64,000 bases of DNA, from positions 1 to 64,000 of the forward strand of contig ASNI01000001.1 of NCBI GenBank assembly GCA_000404785.1. The letters are read 5' to 3'. This document shows, one piece after another, positions 54,009-63,515 of this stretch. Source of the stretch: Cloacimonetes bacterium SCGC AAA252-N17. GTDB taxonomy: Bacteria; Cloacimonadota; Cloacimonadia; JGIOTU-2. The notes under the pieces were generated by a model. It ran no database searches, had not been told where the DNA came from, and saw only the letters and a list, made by a program, of their open reading frames with translations. The position numbers and the translations under genes are program-made. Numbering within the stretch: the first letter of the stretch is position 1; every line of letters begins with the position of its first letter.

Positions 54009-54546
54009 ACACCAAATCCCGAACGCGATTACTGTTTTCAGGATCATCCTGATCCCGATCTTTATTTATTTTGCGCTCAACGACTACTTCATTGTCACTC
54101 TTATCGTGTTTGTTGTCGCAGCACTGACAGATGCTTTTGATGGAGTGATCGCAAGAAAATTTGGATATGTATCAAATTTTGGAAAAATATTCGATCCTCT
54201 TGCCGATAAACTGCTGGTCGCTTCAGCGCTTGTAATTTTTTCGTACTGGGGGATTCTATTCTGGTGGCTTACTGCAATTATTTTGTTGCGAGAAATATTT
54301 ATGACGGTTTATCGCGAGCTTCTTAAAAAAAGTGGCATCTTACTCGCTGCAAACCGATATGGCAAAATGAAAACTACCACACAGATGGTCACCATCATCG
54401 CAACCCTTGCATACAGAGCGATCAATCAAAAGGTTGTTATCATTGACACAATACTTCTCATTATGTATTTATTGATTGCAGTATTGGCCTGGATGTCAGC
54501 GATTATCTATGTGCATCAGGTTCGGAAGGAGCGGCATGAAGCGTAG
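53995..54546 (+). CDS. pgsA: CDP-diacylglycerol-glycerol-3-phosphate 3-phosphatidyltransferase
   Basis: The 183-residue membrane enzyme makes phosphatidylglycerol phosphate. The CDP-alcohol phosphotransferase motif DGVIARKFGYVSNFGKIFDP matches DGxxAR(x8)GxxxD, with a third Asp just beyond. It starts at GTG 53995, inside the FtsX-like gene, and NAITVFRIILIP is the family's N-terminal signature. Confidence 0.95.
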   Translation: MEKYKHQIPNAITVFRIILIPIFIYFALNDYFIVTLIVFVVAALTDAFDGVIARKFGYVSNFGKIFDPLADKLLVASALVIFSYWGILFWWLTAIILLREIFMTVYRELLKKSGILLAANRYGKMKTTTQMVTIIATLAYRAINQKVVIIDTILLIMYLLIAVLAWMSAIIYVHQVRKERHEA

Positions 54547-55594
54547 ATTTATCCTTTTATTTGTTGGGTGTGTGTTATTGATCATCGCGGGATGTGATAA
54601 TGGACAGCCAGCACGGAAGAGCAGCTCCGACCACAAGAAACCACTTTCCTGGGGACAATCCCACCGCATTTTCACCTATGCTGACAAAAAAGCGTGGGAT
54701 TACGGGCAGCTTGAAATCAAGAAATCACTCGAACGGAAATTTTTCACTACAACCAACGAAGTGCTCTTTACTGTAGAAAGACATGAGATTTCAAATATCC
54801 GCACCTATTATAAATTTGCCAATCTACTCTTTTTGTGTGATGTGAGTTCTAAACAGCCGGTTTCCGAGTATGTGAAAGAGATCATCCCGGAGCAGGCAGC
54901 AATGATCGGAGATTCCCTGCCTGCAACCATGCTCGCAGCAAAGAATCTCTGGGCGCGGGACCAGCGTGTTATATTTGTGCTGGGAAAAGACCTCGAACAA
55001 TTGCTTCTCTACACCTTTGAAAACCTGAACATCATCTTTGATATCTATGAAGATAGCGAATTTGAGAGGATTGAAAACGTGGTTTATAAGCTCGGGCTAA
55101 ATGAGGATGAGATTGCATACGAGAAAGAACATTATCCTTGGTATATAGAGCTTCCTTCTCAATACAGAGTTTTCCGCAAGGACGGTGCTCACAATTTTGT
55201 GTCCTATCTTTGCCGGGTAAAAAAGTATCCCGACAGATTCCTGGGTGTCTATTGGCAACCAATGGAAGAAAACAATGTATCAAAAGAATGGCTATATCAA
55301 AAACGGCTCGAGATAGGTGAGAAATACTACAGCAGCGATACGCTTTTTATAGATGATGTGCGACAGGAGAATGCGGATTATCTTGGTTATAATGCATATA
55401 AATTATCCGGCAGATGGCAGAATCTGACCAGCTTTACAGGCGGCACCTTTGCATGCTGGGGCTTCTATGACGAGAAGCAAAAGATGGCATACATGATAGA
55501 TAACGCAGTGTTTTTTCCAGAAGGCGATAAGCTGTGCGCATTGATCGGATTGGAAATAATAAGCAATACTTTTAAAACAATAGACAAAAATTAA
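54536..55594 (+). CDS. DUF4837-like lipoprotein
   Basis: The 352-residue protein has a lipoprotein signal (LLIIAGCDNG) and begins at ATG 54536, overlapping pgsA. It resembles the DUF4837 family of FCB bacteria: a long soluble domain with FTVERHEISN, AKNLWARDQRVIFVLGKD and YNAYKLSGRWQN. The family's function is unknown. It is the last gene of the ispA-dut-ftsX-pgsA run. Assignment is tentative. Confidence 0.72.
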   Translation: MKRRFILLFVGCVLLIIAGCDNGQPARKSSSDHKKPLSWGQSHRIFTYADKKAWDYGQLEIKKSLERKFFTTTNEVLFTVERHEISNIRTYYKFANLLFLCDVSSKQPVSEYVKEIIPEQAAMIGDSLPATMLAAKNLWARDQRVIFVLGKDLEQLLLYTFENLNIIFDIYEDSEFERIENVVYKLGLNEDEIAYEKEHYPWYIELPSQYRVFRKDGAHNFVSYLCRVKKYPDRFLGVYWQPMEENNVSKEWLYQKRLEIGEKYYSSDTLFIDDVRQENADYLGYNAYKLSGRWQNLTSFTGGTFACWGFYDEKQKMAYMIDNAVFFPEGDKLCALIGLEIISNTFKTIDKN

Positions 55595-55609
55595 CCATAG
55601 GAGGGCACC

Positions 55610-58102
55610 ATGAGAACACACATAATTGTATCACTTGTATGTATGGTAACCGTGTGTGCAGTAGCGTTCTCATTGTACGCGCATGACATTAAGATCAACG
55701 AAATTCTTTACGATCCAGCAGGTGGAGACACAGGCAAAGAGTGGATAGAATTATACAACGTAGGCACTGAACCGGAACAGCTTGAGGGTTGGCAAATACA
55801 AAAAGCAGGTTCTAATTTCGAGGAATGCTTCACGTTTCCAGAGTATAGTATTTATCCCGGAGAATATCTATTAATTGGAGAATCACAGGTTCCAAATGCA
55901 GACCTTGTCGGTGTACTGGCTTTTCAAAACGGAGGTACTGAAACAGACGGCGTACGCATCATTTCTACAGAAGGAGATACGATCGATACGATTCTGTATG
56001 ATTCTCCCAACTCAAATAATCTACCGGGCGATGCACACAATCCCGGCATCTATTTTGCTGTCGATGTCTCCTCGGGCAATACGCTTATCCGCTACCCCAA
56101 CGGGCACGATACAGATAATTGTGAGGAAGATTTCTTTGAATGCGAATATCCAACACCCGGAGAACCGAATGTCATTCCGCAGGATGTGGTGTTGCAAAAT
56201 GTTAACATCCAGCCATCTCATCCGGACAGTACAGAGATAGTTTCACTTAAATTTTCTGCATATAATAATTCAGACATTTCGATACAGGCGGATAGCTGCT
56301 CCTACAAAATATTTGTGTCTGGAGAGCTTGTAACCGAGGGCATAATTTCCGAAGAAATTCCCAGCCATGCGACACACCTGCTTGAAGTTCAGCTTGGAAT
56401 ATTTGAGAACGGATTGTATGAATATTATGTGGAATTGCTCCTCTCAACAGATACGACTCCGTCAAATAATTCCCACGAATCCTCTTTCCTCGTTGGCGAA
56501 TCCCCGATCATCATCAACGAGATAATGTATATACCCGGCACTCCGAACGTAGAATGGATCGAGCTGTTCAATAATTCAGAAAATACTTTTCCTGTTCTGA
56601 ACTGGCATATCAAAGATGCAACTTCCGGCTGGAATGTTGTCGTTACACAGAAAAGCATAACACCTTTTTCTTATATTGTCATAACTGAGGACACAACTGC
56701 TGTTAAAGATTATTACGAATATGATATTGTTCTTGTCCAGACTAACGATTGGGCTTCTTTAAATAATACAACGCCGGACGAAGTCCATATCTCTGATAAA
56801 TATTACACGCTACTGGACTCGATGGGCTATGATCCCGACGAGTTTTCCTGCCCTGATAATTATTCGCTGGAGCGCATTGATCCTTATGAAAATATTCCTC
56901 ACAACTGGGGCGTTTCTGTTGATAGTCTCGGCGCTACGCCCGACAAAGTGAACAGTATCACGCCGAAAGAATATGACATTGCGGTTGTATCTCTTTCAAA
57001 ATTTAGCGAAGGCGAAACCATTGAATTGCAAGCTATGTGCAAAAATATTGGATTCAATACTGTGGATAATGCAGAATATATTTTCTTTGACGACGCAAAT
57101 TGGAATGCGCAGTATGATGAAGGAGAGGAGCTGGATGCCGGTTATTTCAACATTTCAACAGGAGATTCTGCGAGTTTTTCCTATTCCTTCATTCCCGAAA
57201 GCGGCTATTACAGATATGGATTTTATGTGAAGGATCTGCAGGACATGGATATTTCAAATAATCAAAAGCTAACGACCCATAATACACCTGGCTCGCATCC
57301 GATTTGCATAAACGAAATCCAGGCAGCACCACCCGGAGAACAGCCGGAATGGATAGAACTTCTTAATATCTTTGATTATCCCCTGAATATTTCGGGGTGG
57401 ACGCTTGCAGATCAGAGCGATACGCTGATTTTACAATCTGTAAGGAGCACCATATCTCAAAATGAATATATTGTGATACTTCCGGATGAAAATGATTCAC
57501 TCACACTGAAAACGCACTTCGCCTACTTAGATACCCTTGCTAATTTTATCTTTGCCTGGGAGCTTCCCTCTTTGAGTAATAATGATGATATCCTTGTGCT
57601 CCGGGACGAAAACGGATGCCTTATCGACAGTATTCATTACTACAGCGAATGGAAAGAGATCGAGGACAATTCTCTCGAGCGGATCAATCCGTATCTTGCT
57701 ACTGAGAATTACGATAATTGGGACAGCTCGGTAAGCAGCCAATGTGCGACTCCCGGAAAGCAGAACAGCTTGTATATCGAGCATATTATTCCTGAAGTAG
57801 AACTGACCGTTACGCCAAACCCGCTTTCCTACAGAGAGAAGAAATCTGTGCTTATCGAATATAATCTTCCCGAGCCAGTCACCAAAATTAATATTCGTAT
57901 TTTTGATATGAAAGGACGCATGGTCCGTTGGCTGACAGACCAAGAGTGGGTTGCGGCGCAGGGCACGATAATCTGGGACTGTAAGAATGAAAACGGAAAC
58001 GTGGTTCCAATTGGAATTTATATCATTCATCTTGAAGGAGGGGGAAAGCAGAGCAGCAAGATTTATGAAAAAACAACAACAATGGTCATAGGAGAAAAGT
58101 GA
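55610..58102 (+). CDS. Secreted protein with three lamin-tail domains and FlgD-like C-terminus
   Basis: The 830-residue protein has a signal peptide (1-25) and three lamin-tail (LTD) domains beginning near residues 30 (INEILYDPAGG), 301 (INEIMYIPGTP) and 567 (INEIQAAPPG), each with a WIELYN/WIELFN/WIELLN strand. Spacer regions at ~190-290 and ~455-550 look like Ig-like repeats. From ~729 a FlgD-like sorting domain ends the protein (TPNPLSY, DMKGRMVRW, GIYIIHL). The strong GGAGGG is 5 nt before the ATG. It overlaps the next gene by 4 nt (GTGA). Role: probably extracellular. Confidence 0.9.
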   Translation: MRTHIIVSLVCMVTVCAVAFSLYAHDIKINEILYDPAGGDTGKEWIELYNVGTEPEQLEGWQIQKAGSNFEECFTFPEYSIYPGEYLLIGESQVPNADLVGVLAFQNGGTETDGVRIISTEGDTIDTILYDSPNSNNLPGDAHNPGIYFAVDVSSGNTLIRYPNGHDTDNCEEDFFECEYPTPGEPNVIPQDVVLQNVNIQPSHPDSTEIVSLKFSAYNNSDISIQADSCSYKIFVSGELVTEGIISEEIPSHATHLLEVQLGIFENGLYEYYVELLLSTDTTPSNNSHESSFLVGESPIIINEIMYIPGTPNVEWIELFNNSENTFPVLNWHIKDATSGWNVVVTQKSITPFSYIVITEDTTAVKDYYEYDIVLVQTNDWASLNNTTPDEVHISDKYYTLLDSMGYDPDEFSCPDNYSLERIDPYENIPHNWGVSVDSLGATPDKVNSITPKEYDIAVVSLSKFSEGETIELQAMCKNIGFNTVDNAEYIFFDDANWNAQYDEGEELDAGYFNISTGDSASFSYSFIPESGYYRYGFYVKDLQDMDISNNQKLTTHNTPGSHPICINEIQAAPPGEQPEWIELLNIFDYPLNISGWTLADQSDTLILQSVRSTISQNEYIVILPDENDSLTLKTHFAYLDTLANFIFAWELPSLSNNDDILVLRDENGCLIDSIHYYSEWKEIEDNSLERINPYLATENYDNWDSSVSSQCATPGKQNSLYIEHIIPEVELTVTPNPLSYREKKSVLIEYNLPEPVTKINIRIFDMKGRMVRWLTDQEWVAAQGTIIWDCKNENGNVVPIGIYIIHLEGGGKQSSKIYEKTTTMVIGEK

Positions 58103-59037
58103 GAATCACAATAATTGTAATTATACTTCACGTTCTTGCCGGTTGTGCAATGATCACGCGAGGGCCGGTTGAAGAAGTAGAATTTACCAGCAATACAGAC
58201 AGTGTAACTGTATATGTGAATAATAAAAACATCGGACAGACACCAACCACAATAAAACTATGGAAAATTAAAAAGAATATGGCAACGTTCTTTCTTCCGG
58301 ACGGTCAGGAGCAAGATTATCAGCTTAAAACACATATGAACTCCGGTATGCTCAATAACGGGCTGCTTTTGCTTGTCGATCCAATACTTGGAGCTTTGGG
58401 ATTTGGTGTGGACTGGGTGGTAGGTTCAGGGCGCTCCTTTGATGAACGCACCCTTCGATTTGAACATCTTAAAACAGGAAAGCTGGTCACTCTGGATATT
58501 CGGGCAAAGATATATACGCCGGAAAATTACACTCTATTGTTTCTTGGAGGAGGTTTGTTGCTCATTTCCGAAGACGAGGATAATAAGTGGCCTGAAAAAC
58601 AAATACCGATTCCAGAACTTACCATTGAAATAATGAGATCATACCGTGACAGATACCATCTAGGTGTTGGACTTAATCTGCATTATATTGATAGATTCAG
58701 GGCTGAAGAAGCAAAGGTTTTGAATAATGTTTTTCAACTGAGTGCATATGGTGTTTTTAAGTATTCACCTTTGAATATTCTTAAAAATCTTCGTCCATAT
58801 TTAGTCAGCGAATTAGGTACAGGAACATCGTGGGGGAAAGATAACGGAAAATCCACGGTGAATATGACAATGATATACATTGGTGGCGGATGGGGAATTG
58901 ACTATAAAGAAAAATTTTATGCAGAAATGATATTGCAAAGCAGGTTATTTGATTTCATCTGGGGTGAGGGTATTGGTTTGGAAAATATACGGTTTATGCT
59001 CCGTTTAGGATATCGATTTGATTTGAAAAGCAAATAA
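58099..59037 (+). CDS. PEGA-like lipoprotein
   Basis: The 312-residue protein has a lipoprotein signal (VLAGCAMITRG) and a segment like PEGA domains (DSVTVYVNNKNIGQTPTTIKL, ~35-60), then strands resembling an outer-membrane barrel at the C-terminus (YLVSELGTGTSWG, MILQSRLFDFIWGEG, FMLRLGYRFDL). The start is GTG 58099, overlapping the previous stop. Function is unknown. Confidence 0.68.
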   Translation: MRITIIVIILHVLAGCAMITRGPVEEVEFTSNTDSVTVYVNNKNIGQTPTTIKLWKIKKNMATFFLPDGQEQDYQLKTHMNSGMLNNGLLLLVDPILGALGFGVDWVVGSGRSFDERTLRFEHLKTGKLVTLDIRAKIYTPENYTLLFLGGGLLLISEDEDNKWPEKQIPIPELTIEIMRSYRDRYHLGVGLNLHYIDRFRAEEAKVLNNVFQLSAYGVFKYSPLNILKNLRPYLVSELGTGTSWGKDNGKSTVNMTMIYIGGGWGIDYKEKFYAEMILQSRLFDFIWGEGIGLENIRFMLRLGYRFDLKSK

Positions 59038-59100
59038 AGATACCGAGAGATTCTTTGATGTTGAAAAAGGATACTCTCTAAAAAAATATAAGAAGTTATT

Positions 59101-60636
59101 ATGAAAAAGAAAATTATCTGGTTGCTGATTATTGTGACGTGTTTATTCGTGCTGGGATGTTCGGATTTTTTCTCGTCTTCGGGAAACGATGATGAGAATA
59201 CGATACTGTGGACAAAAGAACAGTCCCCGATCTATATTGAAGGATGTTATGTCGTGCCAGAAGGAAAAACACTGATGATACAACCCGGTGTTGAAGTAAG
59301 ATTCAAGGGCACAAGATATGGAGATGATTATAATGACCTTGAAAGCGGAATGTTGCACGTGAAGGGCACGATAATAGCCCGTGGTACAAAGAATGATTCA
59401 ATTAAGTTCATCAGCGATAGTGATGAGTATCGATGGACAATAATCTGTATTGACAGTACCTCAACGGAAAATAATATATTCCAATATTGTAAGATAATGC
59501 ATTCCGGCAAACTAAAAAATCTTTATAGAACATGCGACTATATTTTTTATAGAGGTGGTGACATTGGGGCGATCTTTTTCTACAAATCTACAGGCACGGT
59601 TAAAGATTGTTATTTTAACAATAATATATGCGGCACCTTTTTTTATTGTAGTTCCACTACCAAAATCAAAAATAATAGTTTTATTGATAACGAGTTTGAC
59701 GTGTATTGTGAAGAACTATCAACCCCTGTTATAGAGAGTAATACATTTATTGATAACCATGTAGTATGTGATTCGTGGGATACATCAATTCTTTTTAATA
59801 AATCCAGCCCAAAAATTATTAACAACCATATTACGGGTTATGTGTTAGCAATTCGTGGTAACACAAGCGGAAACCCCGAAGTTATAGGCAACACGATTGA
59901 AAGAAATTCAATTGGCATTGTATACTATGAAAATATTCAGGGAATTATTGAGGGCAATATATTAACAAGGCATCAATATCCAATCGCTTGTGGAGATGGT
60001 TCAAGCCCTTTTATTTCTAACAACCTTATTATTAAGAATCAAAGCGGGATTTCTTGTGGAGGGAATGCCAATCCTTATATACTCAACAACACGATTACTA
60101 ATACGGGGTATCCAAAAGAAACTTATCGGGGAATATCCTGTGGAGAGTCCTCAAGCCCTGAAATATGTAACACAATTATTAACGGTTTTAGATACAACTT
60201 GTATGTTTGCGACGAAAGCTGCCACCCAACAATCGCCTATTCTTTCATCCAGTCCGACACATTACCTGTGGGATTTATAGACGGCGGGAATAATATCCTC
60301 GGTGCTTCTCTTGATCCTCTCTTTGTGGATGAGGAAAATAATGATTGCCAATTGCAATCCGACTCCCCCTGTGTAAACGCAGGATACAACAATGCGCCCA
60401 ACTTGCCCGAAACAGACATCCTGGGAAACCCAAGAATATCCGGACCTGCAGTGGATATCGGCGCCTATGAATACCAGGAATCGGGAAAATATGAAAAGGC
60501 GGTCTACCCCAGATCTTTAAACAAATCAGGCAGGATTTATAAAAGAGAGAGGTTTACTTCTTTTTTTCGAGATAATAAAGGCGATTTTGATGTTCCGATT
60601 TCGGGAAAGGAACATCAGAGTATTTCACGACATTGA
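59101..60636 (+). CDS. Lipoprotein with right-handed beta-helix
   Basis: The 511-residue protein has a lipoprotein signal (LFVLGCSDFF). Residues ~40-460 show repeated NNTI/NNSFIDN/SNTFIDN/GNTIERN rungs and an N-terminal VVPEGKTLMIQPGVEVRFKG cap, the parallel beta-helix pattern. DIGAYEYQE is a typical domain end, but here ~50 residues of basic tail follow, the last 28 overlapping an opposite-strand methyltransferase. The tail may be spurious or a rearrangement product. Ligand unknown. Confidence 0.82.
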   Translation: MKKKIIWLLIIVTCLFVLGCSDFFSSSGNDDENTILWTKEQSPIYIEGCYVVPEGKTLMIQPGVEVRFKGTRYGDDYNDLESGMLHVKGTIIARGTKNDSIKFISDSDEYRWTIICIDSTSTENNIFQYCKIMHSGKLKNLYRTCDYIFYRGGDIGAIFFYKSTGTVKDCYFNNNICGTFFYCSSTTKIKNNSFIDNEFDVYCEELSTPVIESNTFIDNHVVCDSWDTSILFNKSSPKIINNHITGYVLAIRGNTSGNPEVIGNTIERNSIGIVYYENIQGIIEGNILTRHQYPIACGDGSSPFISNNLIIKNQSGISCGGNANPYILNNTITNTGYPKETYRGISCGESSSPEICNTIINGFRYNLYVCDESCHPTIAYSFIQSDTLPVGFIDGGNNILGASLDPLFVDEENNDCQLQSDSPCVNAGYNNAPNLPETDILGNPRISGPAVDIGAYEYQESGKYEKAVYPRSLNKSGRIYKRERFTSFFRDNKGDFDVPISGKEHQSISRH

Positions 60637-61237
60637 AAGAAGGAGAAACCAGGTCTCTGAACGCGGTGTCGCTTAAGTTCCACAAATAAAGCCCCGACTT
60701 TTCCTTATAGAAGTTATCCGAAACCTTCTCAAAATAGTCATCCTGGGAAAAAACATGCTCCGGGATTACGTCGTTCAATTTTACCAGCATTCTGCTCTTT
60801 GGCTTGAGAATTCGGTTCAATTCTTTTAGGACCAGACGCGAATCTTCAGGAAAAATATTGTCGAGTGTATTGAAGGATGCAGCCACATCAAAGGTATTGT
60901 CATCAAAAGCAGAGAGAAGCTCAATACCGCCTGCACGAAAATCCGTTCTGTCATCCATGTTGTTGTGCTTTGATGCCTTATCTGCACATGCGATCGCAAC
61001 AGGAGAGATGTCGATGCCGACCGCGTTTGTAATTCCTAAAAAGACACTTTTAAACAAAAGGTTTCCGACCCCGCAACCAAAATCAATAATTGATTCAGCA
61101 TCCTCAACCAGCCATTTTATGCCCTCTTCTATTTCTTTAAGCGGAAAGGGCTTACTTGGATCATAATACTTGTTGCCCGATAACCTTTCTTCACATCTCT
61201 TGTCCCAGAATATAATCGTGCCTTGATACTTGTTCAT
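60554..61237 (-). CDS. Class I SAM-dependent methyltransferase
   Basis: The 227-residue protein has the SAM loop IDFGCGVGNLLF, AVGIDISPVAIACAD (motif II), and FNTLDNIFPEDSRLVLKELNRILKP (post-II). Its substrate is not indicated. GGGAGA precedes the ATG. It converges with, and overlaps by 83 nt, the end of the beta-helix gene. Confidence 0.82.
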   Translation of the reverse strand: MNKYQGTIIFWDKRCEERLSGNKYYDPSKPFPLKEIEEGIKWLVEDAESIIDFGCGVGNLLFKSVFLGITNAVGIDISPVAIACADKASKHNNMDDRTDFRAGGIELLSAFDDNTFDVAASFNTLDNIFPEDSRLVLKELNRILKPKSRMLVKLNDVIPEHVFSQDDYFEKVSDNFYKEKSGLYLWNLSDTAFRDLVSPSFNVVKYSDVPFPKSEHQNRLYYLEKKK

Positions 61238-61256
61238 AACGTTTCTCCCAATCAGG

Positions 61257-62144
61257 TTATAATAACAAATTATTATTTATGGAATACTCGTCTAAAGTTA
61301 ATATCTCAGAATATGTAAGAGTTCCCAGTAAATTTCCAGAATAATCATAACACGTTAAATTATCAAGTTCTAAAATTCTTTTTATCAAGCCCTGTTCTGC
61401 AATATAATCAAACTCAATAATATCCTCATCCCAATCGGTTCCAGATCCGAAGGGATTATTAAACCATTGGATTCTCCAGCAATTGAAATTACCGGCAGGT
61501 AGCTCAATTCTTGTCCAACCTAAAATTTTCTTATCTATTCTCCATGGTTCGCCATCATAGGTTTCTGTTCTATAACTCCACTCATTGCCTTTCTTAAGCG
61601 GATACACCAAGCATTGTACCTGATCAAATAGAATGCTGTCATTTTTTGTTTGTCCGAAATTACAATAGCCTTTCTCCACCAAATGTATAATTTCTTGTAT
61701 ATTATTGAATTTTTTTCCTTTGAAAGTAAGATAGGCAATGTCTTTTTCCACCTTTGGTGTAAGCATGTAAGGATTTGTGTAGCCGTAATCTATCAGTTGT
61801 GTTTCAGTATTATTATAATATTCGTTTCCAACATAAAGAGTGCCATCTTCATTTAGTGTTGACTTAAAATTGTAGCAGTAGAACTCATCGAAGATGATTT
61901 CCCGGTCTATGATTTCTACTGAAGCTGCCGAGTAAAACGAAGTATCGGATAGACCATTGCTTGTTGCCCCATCATCGAAATCATAAACTGTCAGTTTCTC
62001 GTAATTCCAGTAATTGCCGACCCATAAAGGGTAGATGAAATTCATGTCCGGCATGTTACTGTCACCGCTTTTAAAAAGGTTGCAGCTGGTAATCGTAAGA
62101 AAAGCGACCAAAGCCATACTATAGATAAAAAGTCTACGTTTCAT
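61257..62144 (-). CDS. Lipoprotein of unknown function
   Basis: The 295-residue protein has a lipoprotein signal (FLTITSCNLF). I start at ATG 62144 (MKRRLFIY), because AAGGAG lies upstream; an ATG at 62216 would add 24 non-signal residues. WVGNYWNYEKLTVYD, VYPLKKGNEWSYR and AGNFNCWRIQW are typical of small FCB lipoproteins that carry no assigned enzyme activity. It is 19 nt upstream of the methyltransferase gene, on the same strand. Confidence 0.72.
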   Translation of the reverse strand: MKRRLFIYSMALVAFLTITSCNLFKSGDSNMPDMNFIYPLWVGNYWNYEKLTVYDFDDGATSNGLSDTSFYSAASVEIIDREIIFDEFYCYNFKSTLNEDGTLYVGNEYYNNTETQLIDYGYTNPYMLTPKVEKDIAYLTFKGKKFNNIQEIIHLVEKGYCNFGQTKNDSILFDQVQCLVYPLKKGNEWSYRTETYDGEPWRIDKKILGWTRIELPAGNFNCWRIQWFNNPFGSGTDWDEDIIEFDYIAEQGLIKRILELDNLTCYDYSGNLLGTLTYSEILTLDEYSINNNLLL

Positions 62145-62325
62145 AATAAACTCCTTGGTTTTGTATTCATGGGGATTTTTTTTATTGTAATAACTATTCA
62201 TTACATTTGCCCCCAAGCGTATGCCGGGAATTAAACGCGTTTTTCAATTTCCTTTTCTTCATAATAAGTATCCTATATAATATATCCTACACAAGATGGA
62301 ATTTGTTTATTTATGTCAAACAAAA

Positions 62326-62354
62326 CTTTGCGAAAGTTTCAAAATTTCGCAAAG
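62326..62354 (-). terminator. Terminator of the ABC permease operon
   Basis: CTTTGCGAAA and TTTCGCAAAG form a perfect 10-bp stem, followed in minus sense by TTTTGTTT. It starts 4 nt past the permease stop codon. Confidence 0.8.
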
Positions 62355-62357
62355 GTA

Positions 62358-63515
62358 TTAAACACTTAAATTTTTCCCTAAATACTTCCACCGCCACACC
62401 ACCGCAATAAACGACACCAGCACAAGGATTATCAAATGGAAGGCATAGCCCTTTATGGAAGCCCATCCTCCTCCCATTACGCTGAGTTTTATAAATCCGT
62501 TGAAAAAAGAAGTAGTGGGGATCGTATGAGATAGCCATTTGATAGGCACCGGCATGGTTGAAAGGGGCCACGAATAGCCGCATATTAAAAACAGGGGATA
62601 AGAGGTGAATGCTATAATTTCCATATACCTTTTCTGGCTGCGGAAGAAAGACGCAACGAAGAGCGTGTAGAACAAAACCGAGAACAGAAAGAGCATACTC
62701 ATCACAGCCACGGCAAGCAGGTTGCCCTTTATCGGGATTTTGAAAGCATGAAAAACTACCGAGAAAAGGAAGATGAAATAAGCAACATACAAAAGCGCAT
62801 AAAACCCGGTCTTGCCCGACAGCATCTGAAACAGATTATTTTTCCCCGCAGCAAAAAGTTTAGAAAATTTGTTCTCTTCATTCTCTTTGGCAATACTCTC
62901 GCCAAAACCGATCAAAAGTGTCTGCTGGAGGATGAGCAGAAATAATCCCGGCAGCAGGAAATTTCCATAGCAGTTTGTGGTATTGTAAACAGGATGCACA
63001 TCTGCCATAATGGGTTCGACCAGTTCCATTGCTGTTGCCTGCGTCATGCCACTTGCTTCAAAGTACCGCAACCGCACACCAGCCCCATAAGTTAGCAGAA
63101 TTTTCTGCACCGCATTATTCAGATCGTTGGATGGCAGAAAACGGGTCGTGTTCAGATAGAGCTTTACGGCAGCGCCTTTCAGAGATTTTACGTCATCTTC
63201 AAATCCATTCGGGAAGTAGAGAAAACCCTGAATGTCCATCTTGTAGAGGTGATCAATGCCTTCCTCGTAACTGCCAAGCGTGCCAATGAGTTTGATCTTC
63301 TGGTCGGAATCCATGAAGTTATAGATCTGGCGTGTGGTGGGAGTTCTGTCCATGTCCACTACAGCAAAATTTATCTGGTCGGCATCTTTATATAGATAGA
63401 TCGAGCCGAGGAAAAAAGCATAGAGGAGCGGCGCAATCAGCACTGTAAGGATTATGCTGTGATCCTTGAAAATGATGCCCAGCTCGCGGGAAAATACTTT
63501 CAGAATCGTCTTCAT
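62358..63515 (-). CDS. ABC-2 type transporter permease
   Basis: The 385-residue protein has an N-terminal membrane segment (~23-41), a large external domain (~45-190) and five more membrane segments, the ABC-2 plan of the YbhR/YhhJ type that exports drugs or lipids with a separate ATPase. RELGIIFKDHSIILTVLIAP opens the protein. It overlaps the next permease gene by 4 nt (ATGA), so the two are likely partners. The substrate is unknown. Confidence 0.9.
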   Translation of the reverse strand: MKTILKVFSRELGIIFKDHSIILTVLIAPLLYAFFLGSIYLYKDADQINFAVVDMDRTPTTRQIYNFMDSDQKIKLIGTLGSYEEGIDHLYKMDIQGFLYFPNGFEDDVKSLKGAAVKLYLNTTRFLPSNDLNNAVQKILLTYGAGVRLRYFEASGMTQATAMELVEPIMADVHPVYNTTNCYGNFLLPGLFLLILQQTLLIGFGESIAKENEENKFSKLFAAGKNNLFQMLSGKTGFYALLYVAYFIFLFSVVFHAFKIPIKGNLLAVAVMSMLFLFSVLFYTLFVASFFRSQKRYMEIIAFTSYPLFLICGYSWPLSTMPVPIKWLSHTIPTTSFFNGFIKLSVMGGGWASIKGYAFHLIILVLVSFIAVVWRWKYLGKNLSV

